Assembly: GCA_963169675.1 (NCBI GenBank)
Contig: CAUJFJ010000215.1
Location: 1 to 40,089 of the forward strand
Length of the DNA: 40,089 nt
Direction: 5' to 3'
Source: Bacteroidota bacterium
Lineage (GTDB): Bacteria > Bacteroidota > Bacteroidia > AKYH767-A > OLB10
The notes under the pieces are model-generated. The model did no database searches. It saw only the letters and a list, made by a program, of their open reading frames with translations, and was not told the origin of the DNA. Below are positions 1 to 7,882 of this stretch, one piece after another. A program made the translations under genes and the position numbers. Positions within the stretch are counted from its first letter, which is position 1; each line of letters starts with the position of its first letter.

Positions 1-249
1 CGAGTCTTGAATATTTTTACTTTGGATCATCTTATGCAAACACTCAAAAACTGGAAGCCAAAATACCACAAGGAGTGGCTTTTTGCTTTAATAGCGACGC
101 ATTTTAATCGCATTATACGCTTCAACTATTTTCAACCCAACTTTGCAACCTGATTTTTGCATGCGTTTAAAACGTTGCACTGCACTTAGAATGAAATTTT
201 AAAAGCTGTTTTTGGAGAAAAATAAATGGGAATGGAGTTTTTTCACAAC
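1..249. other. Left edge, no confident gene
   Basis: No start codon with a convincing coding region lies here. Two plus-strand frames are open from the window edge: one from base 1 to a stop at 151-153 (50 codons), one from base 3 to a stop at 105-107 (34 codons). Either could be the 3' end of a gene truncated by the window. I cannot choose between them and recognise neither. If the neighbouring attC-like element bounds a cassette array, this stretch would belong to the next cassette. Confidence 0.25.
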
Positions 250-380
250 CTGACGTTCCGGGGCTTTGCGTTCGGGCGGATTCCGGAGCTTTCGCCTGTC
301 TAAAAGTAAAGAAAATTAATAGTTGGACAAAACTTTGAGTTTGCTTATCAAACCGCCTGTCGCAAAACCCCTGTTAGCGG
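250..380 (-). repeat. attC-like imperfect palindrome (cassette recombination site candidate)
   Basis: The arms at about 250-279 and 353-380 are imperfect inverted repeats about 70 bp apart. Blocks GGGG, TTTGCG and GGCGG in the left arm are matched in order by CCGCC, CGCAAAA and CCCC in the right arm. Simple-site-like cores sit at the ends (CTGACGTT on the left, GTTAGCGG on the right). The element begins 8 nt after the stop codon of the minus-strand ORF at 389-649, which is where an attC site sits relative to its cassette gene. The cores do not match the integron consensus GTTRRRY exactly. No integrase is visible. A REP-like or MITE-like element is the alternative. Confidence 0.5.
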
Positions 381-388
381 TAGTTTGA

Positions 389-649
389 CTATTTGCCTAA
401 TATTTTAAAACACAATTTATACAATAGATAAAGTGTGATTATTTGAGCAATTATTACTGGGATAACATATCCATCTGCCATTCCAAATCTAATTGTTCCT
501 CCTAGTATTGTAGCTGGGAAACATAACATATAAAGAATCATAACATTTTCGCAATAACATTCATCTATTCCATAGCTGCAGAATATTGCATATGTTCCAA
601 GACTCACATATATTAACGAAAATACGAACGCTTTCTGTTTCTTAGTCAT
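389..649 (-). CDS. Small integral membrane protein (86 aa), possible cassette gene
   Basis: This is a hypothetical protein I do not recognise. The first ATG is at 649. An upstream in-frame TTG at 658 would add only three residues and is not preferred. After a short basic start (MTKKQK) the protein has about three hydrophobic stretches, near residues 8-24, 35-50 and 60-80, so it should lie in the inner membrane. Cysteines cluster between the first two helices (ECYCEN). The stop codon lies 8 nt from the attC-like palindrome at 250-380. A GTTATGCGG motif (minus strand, 672-680) lies 23 nt before the start and resembles the core at the far end of a cassette. Small orphan membrane proteins are common cassette cargo; the function is unknown. 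Confidence 0.55.
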   Translation of the reverse strand: MTKKQKAFVFSLIYVSLGTYAIFCSYGIDECYCENVMILYMLCFPATILGGTIRFGMADGYVIPVIIAQIITLYLLYKLCFKILGK

Positions 650-922
650 AAAAGTCAAGTCATAAAAATTACCGCATAACTCACATATTCCCGCAAAAAA
701 ATATTCGCAATTAACCGTGTGTAAAACGCCTATTTACGCAAGAATTGAGCCCTTTAAAAATACACCATTTACAACACCTGACCTATTCCCCAGCGCATAT
801 TTCATAAATCTTATTGATCTAAATATCAATACATTACAAAAGACATAGTGATAAGCCTAGAGGGAAAATCCTCGCTTTTTGAAGGTCGGTATTGAAAATT
901 CTGCTTAAAAACGTGAATTTAA
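650..922. other. Intergenic, AT-rich, no gene seen
   Basis: No coding region is supported on either strand. Apart from the CCGCATAAC/GTTATGCGG core at 672-680 I see nothing distinctive here. The repeat tract begins at 923. Confidence 0.4.
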
Positions 923-1048
923 AATGTTCAATGCTCAATTTTCAATGTCAAATGCCCAATGTGGAATTTCCAATGCTAAATGACAAGTTCGCAATGTAAA
1001 ATGCAAAATGTAAAACTTCCAATTTAAATTGTTAAGTGCTCATTGAAA
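923..1048. repeat. Heptanucleotide tandem repeat tract, consensus AATGYNN
   Basis: Eighteen consecutive 7-bp units can be laid out without gaps. Most begin AATG or AATT, and the last three positions vary. The register shows in CAATG occurrences at 929, 943, 957, 971 and 992, all separated by multiples of 7. Because the units have diverged, the tract looks like a degenerate minisatellite and not a recent slippage product. No coding frame is supported across it. Part of it (985-1024) is repeated at 1193-1232. Confidence 0.7.
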
Positions 1049-1098
1049 GGTAAAATGTCAGAAGTTAAATAGAGTAGTTCAAAAAGTAACAGGAACTA

Positions 1099-1153
1099 CC
1101 CTTCTCCTGCCGAAAATATTTGTGAATAACGGAATGCCCAAGCAGGAGAAGGG
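1099..1153. repeat. REP-like inverted repeat between the two heptad tracts
   Basis: CCCTTCTCCTGC at 1099-1110 is exactly complementary to GCAGGAGAAGGG at 1142-1153, with 31 nt between. It can form a 12-bp GC-rich stem inside otherwise AT-rich DNA. It lies between the two copies of the heptad repeat and near the 3' end of the TlpA-like gene, so it could be a REP-type element. It lacks the T-run of an intrinsic terminator. Confidence 0.55.
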
Positions 1154-1192
1154 CAGGGATGAGGCACATGTAAATTCCGCATGCGTAACGTT

Positions 1193-1242
1193 AAGTTCGC
1201 AATGTAAAATGCAAAATGTACAACGTCCAATTTTCAATAAAT
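1193..1242. repeat. Second heptad repeat tract (duplicate of 985-1024)
   Basis: The first 40 bases repeat 985-1024 with about two mismatches, keeping the same order of 7-bp unit variants, and continue for one or two more units. It ends about 40 bp before the stop codon of the TlpA-like gene. Confidence 0.65.
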
Positions 1243-1280
1243 GAAAATGCCGTAGAAATGAAACAGATGTAAAGCCTTGC

Positions 1281-2657
1281 CTATAATCCCAACTCCGCAA
1301 ATACCTTTTTCAAAGCCGGATCCGATGGTCGCTCGACGTTAGGGTTGATTATTTTTCCTTCTTTGTCGAGAAGTATGAAACGAGGGATGCCGCGGATGGC
1401 GTACTTTGATAAGAAAGGTTCTGTTTTTTCGGAGTAGAGCTGCACGCCGGACATTTCTTTTTCTTTCAGGTATTTTTCCCACTTCGATTTTTCGTCATAT
1501 GTGCAGATGCTGACAAACACAATGTCTTTGCCGTGCATTTCGCTTTCGAGTTTTTTCAAGTGTGGTATTTCTCCAATGCATGGCATGCACCAGGTAGCCC
1601 ACACGTCGATATAAACATATTTTCCTCTAAAGCTTTTCAAGGTATATTCTTTGCCTGCTATATCTTTCAGTTTGAAGTCAGGTGAAGGCTTGCCGGGTAA
1701 TGTCGATTCAGCTTGCGAAAACCAGTCGTCAGCTACTTTGATATGCGTTGGATCTTTTACAATTGCCTTATACCTCGCCACATATTCTGCTGGTGTTTTG
1801 GTGTGCTCCAATGCCATCTTACCAAAGTTAAAAGCCACATGCTCTTTTACCTCTGCATTGGTAACCAGCGAGTCAATCATGTTCAGACATTCTGTAAAGA
1901 CATCCCGGACTTCATTGCGTTCCTTTTTTTCATTGGCCAATTTAAACGACAGGTTTTGTATCAGCATCGTATAACCGGGCACCTGAATTAAATCCGGGTC
2001 GTTGAAGTTCGTCAGCTTAAATGCATCCGGATAAGTGGAGGTGGTCTTGAAATCTTTTTGTCCCAATGCAAATATTTTCATCATCGGAAAATTCACCAGC
2101 TCATTCATTTGCTCAATGGCAAGCGATTTTTTCTCGAGCTGTATAAAGGCGTCATCCTGAATTCCGGAATTGTTGAGTAGATCTGCTTTAGCTTTAAAAA
2201 TAGAATCGTTGTATTTAATAAAGTTGGCTTCTTCCATTTGTATGGCCATTCCATTTGCTTCTGCAGCTTTTGTAAGACCATCACGTTTTGCTTTTGTAAT
2301 GAGGTAGTTGTTTGCTGCTGCCTGTCCGCCCGAAAATTGAATGGTGTTTCCAAATTCTTTCATGTTCACCGAAAAGGAATGCATATCACCGGATTTAAAA
2401 TAGCATGGGAATTTTTCCTGCCCCAGCATCATCTGGTAATAACCGGTTTTGCCTTTAAAGTATCCTTTTACTTTACTGTTTTCGGTGATTGCAATCTGAT
2501 GCACGGGCTCATCGAGACCATTCATGATTAACAACGAATCGGAGACGTTATTTTCAATGACGCCGGTGACATTTATCAGCGAAGGACTCTTCTGGCAATA
2601 GCCGGTAACGACAGTTAGTAATTGAAAAACAGTTATGAAGATTAGTATCCTTTTCAT
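1281..2657 (-). CDS. TlpA-like thioredoxin-fold thiol:disulfide oxidoreductase (AhpC/TSA family)
   Basis: This 458-aa secreted protein has a signal peptide in the first ~21 residues ending ...TGYCQ. That cysteine could be lipidated, although the lipobox is poor. Residues ~28-120 form a beta-rich N-terminal region of the DUF4369 kind often fused to these enzymes, and ~130-310 are a helical linker. The C-terminal thioredoxin domain (~322-458) has the active site WCMPC (C357, C360), and GIP with the expected cis-proline at P425. The likely role is reducing or isomerising disulfides in envelope proteins. It is a single gene, downstream of the terminator at 2765-2793, with its own -7 element. The family call is firm; the substrate is unknown. 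Confidence 0.9.
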   Translation of the reverse strand: MKRILIFITVFQLLTVVTGYCQKSPSLINVTGVIENNVSDSLLIMNGLDEPVHQIAITENSKVKGYFKGKTGYYQMMLGQEKFPCYFKSGDMHSFSVNMKEFGNTIQFSGGQAAANNYLITKAKRDGLTKAAEANGMAIQMEEANFIKYNDSIFKAKADLLNNSGIQDDAFIQLEKKSLAIEQMNELVNFPMMKIFALGQKDFKTTSTYPDAFKLTNFNDPDLIQVPGYTMLIQNLSFKLANEKKERNEVRDVFTECLNMIDSLVTNAEVKEHVAFNFGKMALEHTKTPAEYVARYKAIVKDPTHIKVADDWFSQAESTLPGKPSPDFKLKDIAGKEYTLKSFRGKYVYIDVWATWCMPCIGEIPHLKKLESEMHGKDIVFVSICTYDEKSKWEKYLKEKEMSGVQLYSEKTEPFLSKYAIRGIPRFILLDKEGKIINPNVERPSDPALKKVFAELGL

Positions 2658-2722
2658 AATTTTCGATCTGATTTTTAAAGATAATTTTTAGTCTGACGGG
2701 TAAAGTTCCGCAGTTAAGTCTT

Positions 2723-2730
2723 CAAATATA
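2723..2730 (-). promoter_or_regulatory. -7 promoter element for the TlpA-like gene
   Basis: The minus strand reads TATATTTG, an exact match to TAnnTTTG, about 65 nt before the start codon at 2657. I found no good -33 TTTG at the usual 19-21 nt spacing. Confidence 0.45.
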
Positions 2731-2764
2731 GCTTTTTTTAGGAAAATGCATGATTTTGAAGCAC

Positions 2765-2793
2765 AAAAAAACCGCACTACCTAAGTAATGCGG
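2765..2793 (-). terminator. Intrinsic terminator of the M23 peptidase gene
   Basis: On the minus strand CCGCATTAC and GTAGTGCGG form a 9-bp stem with one mismatch and a short loop, followed directly by seven Ts (the A-run 2765-2771 on plus). It begins 22 nt past the stop codon of the M23 gene. Confidence 0.85.
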
Positions 2794-2814
2794 CTCCACT
2801 GTGGTTGGTTTTTC

Positions 2815-4290
2815 CTATTGTTTTACAAATTTGGAGACAAATATTTCTTCATTTGATGAGGCCTTAACTTGGTATATTCCTGCAGGTAATGTTGCACAAT
2901 CGATTTCAGTTTTCGTAATGCCATCATTTAGTTTTTCACTAATCGAAAGTACTTCTCTTCCAAGCTGATCAATAACACTGATTGCTTTAATGGATTTATT
3001 TCCGGGAACAGAAAGGGTAAATGAATTTTGTGCTGGATTTGGTGAAATGATGCAAGGCTTCACTCCGGAAATCTCTTGTGTACTCAGCGGATTTCCAATC
3101 ACAAAATCATGCTCATAAACATTACCACCATAGTTCACTCGCCATTTCCAGTTTCCATTTACAAACCAGTTATCGACGATGTAATACCATCTCACATATG
3201 ATGTTGGCCAGGTTGCCCAAGGCACAGTAAAGCTCCAGTTAATTCCGCTAACTCCTGCAGGTGTGATGAGATCGAGATTCATGGTTGAGTTGAATTCTAA
3301 ATCGCGCACATAAGCCCAAACCCAGAGTGAATCTCCCAATTGGAACGTATCTTTTTCATAGGTAATTTCAGGATCCGGGCAATCGTAAAAATCTATTTGA
3401 GAAGATTTAGTACAAACGCGATTTACGGATGGAACACTGTAAGGCTGTTGATTTTGCCAGAGACTAACAGGAGTAGTGGGGTTGCATGGTCCTTCCCATG
3501 GATCCACAAAATTTCCGGCTGCATCATTCACTTGAAAATGCACGTGTGGCCAGTCGGAACTTCCGGAGCTTCCGGCAAGGCCTAAATATTCGCCTGCAAC
3601 AACTGCATCGCCAACATTTTTGGATGTAGCGCTTCCTGTTTTGAAATGCCAGTACCATGCTTCCGAGCCATCGGCATGTTCCACAATAATTCCATTCCAT
3701 GCCGAATTACCATTGTTCAGACAGCTTCTGTCGGGATATGCATTTCGTTTATTGATAATTATTCCGGGAGCAGCAGCTACAATTTCCATGATGCCTGCAT
3801 CCATACTTCTCCAGGCATAAGGCCAGTAAATAATATCGGTTCCTTCGTGGTTACCGCTTCCAAAATCATAGGTACGCTGCAGGCAATTGTAATCTTGTAA
3901 TTGATTCGGAAATGCAGCATTGTGATCCACCAGATTTTGAACGGTGTAATATCCGTAATCGGTGAAACCTGCTTTGGGTTGAGTGGGCCAGATAAAAGTT
4001 GGGAACTGAGAAGTTCTATTGGCAAACAGCGAAGGATTTTTAGCTATCAATGCTTCGCGGTTAAGCTTGTTTTCAACTTGCACCTGTGCTTTTAATGCCG
4101 GCGATATACATTCAGACTGCGGAATGTTTGCTTTGCTTAACAATGCAGGAGAAGGCGAAACGGGAAGTCTGCTGTTCACATTGGTGTTTGGAACAGCAAT
4201 GGTTTCATCCATTCGCGACCACTGGGCTTGTACCTGGTGACAACAAATAGAGGTCAATAATGCGGTGGTAAGGAGTAAAGATTTTTTCAT
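2815..4290 (-). CDS. Secreted M23 (LytM-type) metallopeptidase with T9SS type A sorting domain
   Basis: The start is set at the ATG at 4288-4290, because the protein then opens with a classical signal peptide (MKKSLLLTTALL...VQAQ). An in-frame ATG 18 codons upstream would bury that signal. The product is 491 aa. The M23 zinc site is visible as HEGTD (H148, D152 in this numbering) and HVHF (H249, H251), with another conserved histidine in WYWHF (H215). Residues ~280-400 are an unassigned beta-rich region. The last ~75 residues are a T9SS sorting domain with SPNPAQNSFTL, GREV and LPAGIYQVK motifs. It probably cleaves peptidoglycan cross-bridges or glycine-rich peptides outside the cell. An intrinsic terminator follows it. 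Confidence 0.92.
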   Translation of the reverse strand: MKKSLLLTTALLTSICCHQVQAQWSRMDETIAVPNTNVNSRLPVSPSPALLSKANIPQSECISPALKAQVQVENKLNREALIAKNPSLFANRTSQFPTFIWPTQPKAGFTDYGYYTVQNLVDHNAAFPNQLQDYNCLQRTYDFGSGNHEGTDIIYWPYAWRSMDAGIMEIVAAAPGIIINKRNAYPDRSCLNNGNSAWNGIIVEHADGSEAWYWHFKTGSATSKNVGDAVVAGEYLGLAGSSGSSDWPHVHFQVNDAAGNFVDPWEGPCNPTTPVSLWQNQQPYSVPSVNRVCTKSSQIDFYDCPDPEITYEKDTFQLGDSLWVWAYVRDLEFNSTMNLDLITPAGVSGINWSFTVPWATWPTSYVRWYYIVDNWFVNGNWKWRVNYGGNVYEHDFVIGNPLSTQEISGVKPCIISPNPAQNSFTLSVPGNKSIKAISVIDQLGREVLSISEKLNDGITKTEIDCATLPAGIYQVKASSNEEIFVSKFVKQ

Positions 4291-4396
4291 CAGAAAGGTT
4301 TTGATCTGTTTTAGGTTCAGTTGTGATGGATGCAGTTTTGTCACATCTTAAGCAAATTTGAGAAGAAAATCGACTCTTGTCAATGGTGGGTCCGGT

Positions 4397-4423
4397 CGTG
4401 TAAACGGGATTGTCGTTTACACG
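4397..4423. promoter_or_regulatory. Perfect 10-bp inverted repeat in the divergent intergenic region
   Basis: CGTGTAAACG (4397-4406) and CGTTTACACG (4414-4423) are exact complements around a 7-nt spacer. The element lies 107 nt before the M23 start and about 230 nt before the kinase start. With no T-tract it is more likely an operator than a terminator. I know of no named regulator for this sequence. Confidence 0.5.
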
Positions 4424-4521
4424 GGTTGCTATAAAAAACACCTTTTTGTCATAGATAATTGATAATTAGATAAATGTAGTAAAATCCAATTTTTACGATT
4501 TTCACCCTGCACCCCCAAAAT

Positions 4522-4568
4522 TCACCACATTTGGTAATTGTACAGGCCGAAATACGGGGGCACTTTTG
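4522..4568 (+). promoter_or_regulatory. Distal kinase promoter P1 with ACCA-N4-TGGT palindrome
   Basis: TCACCACATTTGGTAA (4522-4537) is followed at once by TTG (4538-4540), 20 nt, then CACTTTTG (4561-4568), a 7/8 match to TAnnTTTG. The same arrangement occurs before the response regulator and the SBBP protein genes. If transcription starts about 3 nt after the -7 element, the palindrome is centred at about -41.5, the class II activator position. Confidence 0.6.
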
Positions 4569-4578
4569 GTGAAGATGA

Positions 4579-4625
4579 TACCTGATTTCAGGTATTTGGT
4601 AACCAGCCGGATATTTTTATATTTG
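4579..4625 (+). promoter_or_regulatory. Proximal kinase promoter P2 with consensus -33/-7 and a 16-bp palindrome
   Basis: TTTG (4595-4598), 19 nt, then TATATTTG (4618-4625) is a full Bacteroidota promoter, 28 nt before the start codon. Directly upstream is the perfect palindrome TACCTGATTTCAGGTA (4579-4594), centred at about -41.5. Its half-sites (ACC-N8-GGT) differ in spacing from the ACC-N6-GGT of P1, so it may bind a different protein. Confidence 0.65.
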
Positions 4626-4653
4626 AAGAATTGATACCCACTAAGAGTGATTT

Positions 4654-7026
4654 ATGAATAACTGTATAAAGAGTGCTTTATTTGGGATAACCTTCTTATT
4701 GATTTTTTGCCTTCCCGGGAAGGTATTTGCACAACAAACCGAATTTGCAAAATGGGAATCGAACCTGGCTCAGGCGTCCAATGATTCGTTGCGATTTGTG
4801 GCATTGACAAAACTTTTCAGTTTAAATGCTCGTGCAAAAATTGATCTGGCAAATGATTATTTAATCAAAGCAGAAGAAATCGCAAAAGGGAAGCAATCTG
4901 CATATTATGAAGGTGTAGTTTTAAATCAGCGTGCTGCCTATTTTAATTATAAAGGAAATTACGATTCCACATTTGCTTATGCAACGAGGGCATGTGAAAT
5001 ATTGGAGAAGAGTCCGTTTAAAATTCCATACGCCAAGGCATTAGGAACTCTGAGTACAGCATTAGGAACTCAGAATCAAAAACGAATTGACATCTTAAAG
5101 AAATGCCAGGTTATTTATGAAGAATTTAAAGACACATCAAGTCTGATCTGGACCTACAATGCCATTGCTAACAATTATACTTATCTAAACAAGTTTGACA
5201 TTGCACTTGATTATTCCAATGATGCTTTAAGGTTAGCTAAGAAATCAAATTCAGTAGCTGATATTGGATCTACTTTGAATAAAATTTGCAACATTTATTT
5301 TGAGCAGCAAAAATTTGATGAAGCGGTAAAAACAGGTTTAGATGCATTGGAATATCACAAAAAAGCTGGCAACACCAATGATGAAATCTGGGTTTACATT
5401 ACTCTGGCGAATATTTTTTACAACCAGAATAATTTTCCGAAATCACATGAATATTATGATAAGGCATTAGAACTTTCAATAAGTTCAGGAATCAAAAACA
5501 GAATTGCGCGAATTTATCTTGAGAAAGGGAATGCCTATTTATTAGAGAAGAAATATCAGGATGCTGAAACGTATTTCGAAAAAGCTATGGCAGCTGCCAT
5601 AGCAAATAACAGCGTTTACTTTACCATGGCGTCAAACAGTGGTTTTGCCGATTTACACTATGAAAAAAAGGATTATGTGAAATCTATTTTTCATGCAAGA
5701 ACGGGATTAGAGATAGGTGAAAAACTAAATGCAACTACGGATTTACCTTATCTGATTAATTTAATCGGTCTTAATTATTTTCAGTTAAATAATCTGGATA
5801 GTGCGAGCTTTTACGCTGAAAAAAGTTATTCGCAGGCAGTGGCCATTAATGATATTAAGAAAGTAATGGATGCTTCCGATTTACTTTCCAAAATTTATGA
5901 AAAGAGCGGAAACTATTCCGGAGCGCTGAAGTATTTTCAAAAATATAAACTGCTGCAGGATTCCATTTACAATGAAGAAAAGGCAAGAATTATAGTCGAG
6001 GCAGAGAGCAAATTCCAGACTGCACAAAAGCAGGAAGAAATTCAACGATTGCTTTCGGAGCAAAAAATTAACATGCTTATTCTGGAACAAAGAGAGCAGC
6101 AATTAATTCTGGAAACATCAAAAAACAAGAGTAAGGAAGATCAACTGGCATTAGCTGAAAATGAAGCGAAGATTAAAGATCTGCAATTGACAGAAGTACG
6201 TTTGAATGAAGAAAATCAGCGGAAGAAATTATTACTTCAACAGGCGGACCTGGAGATGAGTGCAAAAAATCTGGATCTCGCAAACCAGATAAGTGCCAAA
6301 GAAAAATCACTGCGGAATGTTTCGTTAATAGCAGTGCTGATCACCTTAGTTGCTGCGTATTTGTTGTTTGTTCATTTTAACAGGAAAAAACAAAGTGAAA
6401 AAAGAATTTCATTAATAGAAGAACGGTTACGAATCAGTCGGGAATTGCACGATGATTTAGGAAGTACCTTGAGCAGCATTTCTGTATACAGTGATGTAGC
6501 AAAAAACAGAGCATTGAAGAATGCAGGCAATGAAGAAGTTTTGAATAAAATCAGTTTTGCTTCGCGTGATCTCATCGATAAAATGAGTGACATTGTATGG
6601 AGTTTAAATCCGGGAAACGAATCTATAGATCAGTTAAAAAACAGAATGCTTGCATTTTCAGCGATGATGCTATCTCCCAATGGAACTTCTTTTCAATTTG
6701 ACTTTGAAAACGATTTATTGGCAATGGTTTTATCGCCTGAAAAACGTAAAAATGTTTTCCTCATTTTTAAAGAAGCCATTCATAACATCGTTAAACATGC
6801 CGGGGCAAAAAATGTCATGGTATCGTTGAAGAGTAAATCGGGTGTTTTGCATCTCGAAATAGCTGATGATGGTGTTGGCTTTCCGGCCCTGACCAATGGT
6901 AACGGACTAGGAGGAAACGGACTGCATAATTTAAAATCGCGGGCAAAAGATATCGGTGGAGAACTTTATCTGGGAAAGGCAGAACCATCCGGAGCTTTGG
7001 TGCGTTTAACTTTTAAGACAGATTAA
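4654..7026 (+). CDS. TPR-containing sensor histidine kinase (HisKA_3/HATPase_c, NarX/DegS type)
   Basis: This 790-aa kinase has a signal peptide (residues 1-27, ...KVFAQQ). Tetratricopeptide-like helical repeats follow (~45-435), recognisable from recurring A-x3-Y and ALE/ALR patterns, then a coiled coil (~440-550). A transmembrane helix spans ~556-575. The dimerisation/phosphoacceptor helix has RELHDDLGS with H599. The ATPase domain has an N-box EAIHNIVKHA (~707-716), DDGVGF (~738-743) and GNGLHNL (~754-760). The sensor region should therefore be periplasmic and the kinase cytoplasmic. The NarL-type regulator gene follows 119 bp downstream and is the obvious partner. Shared promoter palindromes suggest the pair regulates itself. 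The signal is unknown. Confidence 0.93.
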   Translation: MNNCIKSALFGITFLLIFCLPGKVFAQQTEFAKWESNLAQASNDSLRFVALTKLFSLNARAKIDLANDYLIKAEEIAKGKQSAYYEGVVLNQRAAYFNYKGNYDSTFAYATRACEILEKSPFKIPYAKALGTLSTALGTQNQKRIDILKKCQVIYEEFKDTSSLIWTYNAIANNYTYLNKFDIALDYSNDALRLAKKSNSVADIGSTLNKICNIYFEQQKFDEAVKTGLDALEYHKKAGNTNDEIWVYITLANIFYNQNNFPKSHEYYDKALELSISSGIKNRIARIYLEKGNAYLLEKKYQDAETYFEKAMAAAIANNSVYFTMASNSGFADLHYEKKDYVKSIFHARTGLEIGEKLNATTDLPYLINLIGLNYFQLNNLDSASFYAEKSYSQAVAINDIKKVMDASDLLSKIYEKSGNYSGALKYFQKYKLLQDSIYNEEKARIIVEAESKFQTAQKQEEIQRLLSEQKINMLILEQREQQLILETSKNKSKEDQLALAENEAKIKDLQLTEVRLNEENQRKKLLLQQADLEMSAKNLDLANQISAKEKSLRNVSLIAVLITLVAAYLLFVHFNRKKQSEKRISLIEERLRISRELHDDLGSTLSSISVYSDVAKNRALKNAGNEEVLNKISFASRDLIDKMSDIVWSLNPGNESIDQLKNRMLAFSAMMLSPNGTSFQFDFENDLLAMVLSPEKRKNVFLIFKEAIHNIVKHAGAKNVMVSLKSKSGVLHLEIADDGVGFPALTNGNGLGGNGLHNLKSRAKDIGGELYLGKAEPSGALVRLTFKTD

Positions 7027-7081
7027 TTAATTGATAAGCAATTTATTATGATTTTTCTTAGCTATTTAGCCATTCCAATGA

Positions 7082-7128
7082 TTACCACTATTAGTAATTG
7101 AGTGAATGGTAAATTCGGTGTTTCTTTG
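7082..7128 (+). promoter_or_regulatory. Response-regulator promoter with the shared palindrome
   Basis: TTACCACTATTAGTAA (7082-7097) is followed by TTG (7098-7100), 20 nt, then TTTCTTTG (7121-7128), a 7/8 match to TAnnTTTG. The start codon lies 17 nt further. Spacing is identical to the sites at 4522 and 7871. Confidence 0.6.
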
Positions 7129-7145
7129 CAGTTAATTTAAATTGG

Positions 7146-7793
7146 ATGAACAAGATTCGGGTAGTAATTTTTGATGACAATGCACTTCTTCGGGATTCAA
7201 TTTCGCTGTTGATTGGAGATACTGATAACCTGGAGCTGGTAGGATCCTTCCCGAATTGCAAACAATTAAAAGACAATATCACAGAGTCGAATCCACATGT
7301 AGTAGTGATGGATATTGATATGCCCGGAATTAATGGCATTGAAGGTGTTGTTTTAATACGGAAGTTTTTCCCCGATATTCATATTTTGATGCAGACGGTA
7401 TTCGACGATGATGACCGGATTTTTTCAGCGCTCAAAGCAGGTGCGAGTGGTTATATTCTAAAAAATGCCGGATCAGCAAAATTGCTTGATGCCATAGTGG
7501 AAGTGCATAATGGCGGTGCTCCTATGTCGCCGAGTGTTGCCAAAAAGGTGTTGAATCAGTTTCAAAGCGGAAAGCCCGATTCTGAGGAGGATTTTAATTT
7601 ATCGGCTCGCGAAAGAGAAGTTTTAGGGCTGTTGGTCAAAGGCAAAAGTTATAAAATGATTGCCGATGAGTTGTGCATTTCGTATGATACGGTGCGCGCG
7701 CATATGAAGAAAATTTATGAGAAACTGCATGTCAGTTCCATGACTGAAGCAGTGGCAAAAGCCATTAACAAAAACATCTTTGGCTTCTTTTAA
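7146..7793 (+). CDS. NarL/FixJ-family response regulator (REC + LuxR HTH)
   Basis: This 215-aa cytoplasmic regulator has a receiver domain (1-~120). The acidic pair is D10/D11. The phosphoacceptor is D56 in MDIDMPG, the conserved threonine is T84 and the lysine is K106 in GYILKNA. The LuxR-type helix-turn-helix (~152-210) has the usual LSAREREVL and DTVRAHMKKIYEKLHV signatures. It should be phosphorylated by the HisKA_3 kinase encoded just upstream. Palindromes before the kinase, this gene and the following SBBP protein gene are the natural candidates for its binding sites. That link is inferred from geometry and repetition, not shown. Confidence 0.95.
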   Translation: MNKIRVVIFDDNALLRDSISLLIGDTDNLELVGSFPNCKQLKDNITESNPHVVVMDIDMPGINGIEGVVLIRKFFPDIHILMQTVFDDDDRIFSALKAGASGYILKNAGSAKLLDAIVEVHNGGAPMSPSVAKKVLNQFQSGKPDSEEDFNLSAREREVLGLLVKGKSYKMIADELCISYDTVRAHMKKIYEKLHVSSMTEAVAKAINKNIFGFF

Positions 7794-7836
7794 TTCGGTC
7801 AATAGTTGTACTTATGTGCTTTTTAGGTCAAAATAT

Positions 7837-7882
7837 ACACCATTTCTGGTATTGCGGGACCTTCTAAAAGTTACCACCTTTG
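7837..7882 (+). promoter_or_regulatory. Upstream copy of the palindrome-promoter module before the SBBP gene
   Basis: ACACCATTTCTGGTAT (7837-7852), TTG (7852-7854), 20 nt, then CACCTTTG (7875-7882), a 7/8 match to the -7 element. Its -7 element overlaps the palindrome of the next module at 7871. The two palindromes are 34 bp apart, so occupation of one could affect use of the other. Confidence 0.45.

Noticed and set aside
1079-1300. Minus-strand frame of 73 codons before the TlpA-like gene
   Set aside because: It lies across the REP-like inverted repeat and the heptad tract, has no signal peptide or family motif, and overlaps the TlpA gene end.
4205-4441. Minus-strand frame of 78 codons at the M23 gene start
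   Set aside because: It overlaps the true signal-peptide start in another frame, includes the 4397-4423 palindrome, and its composition is not protein-like.
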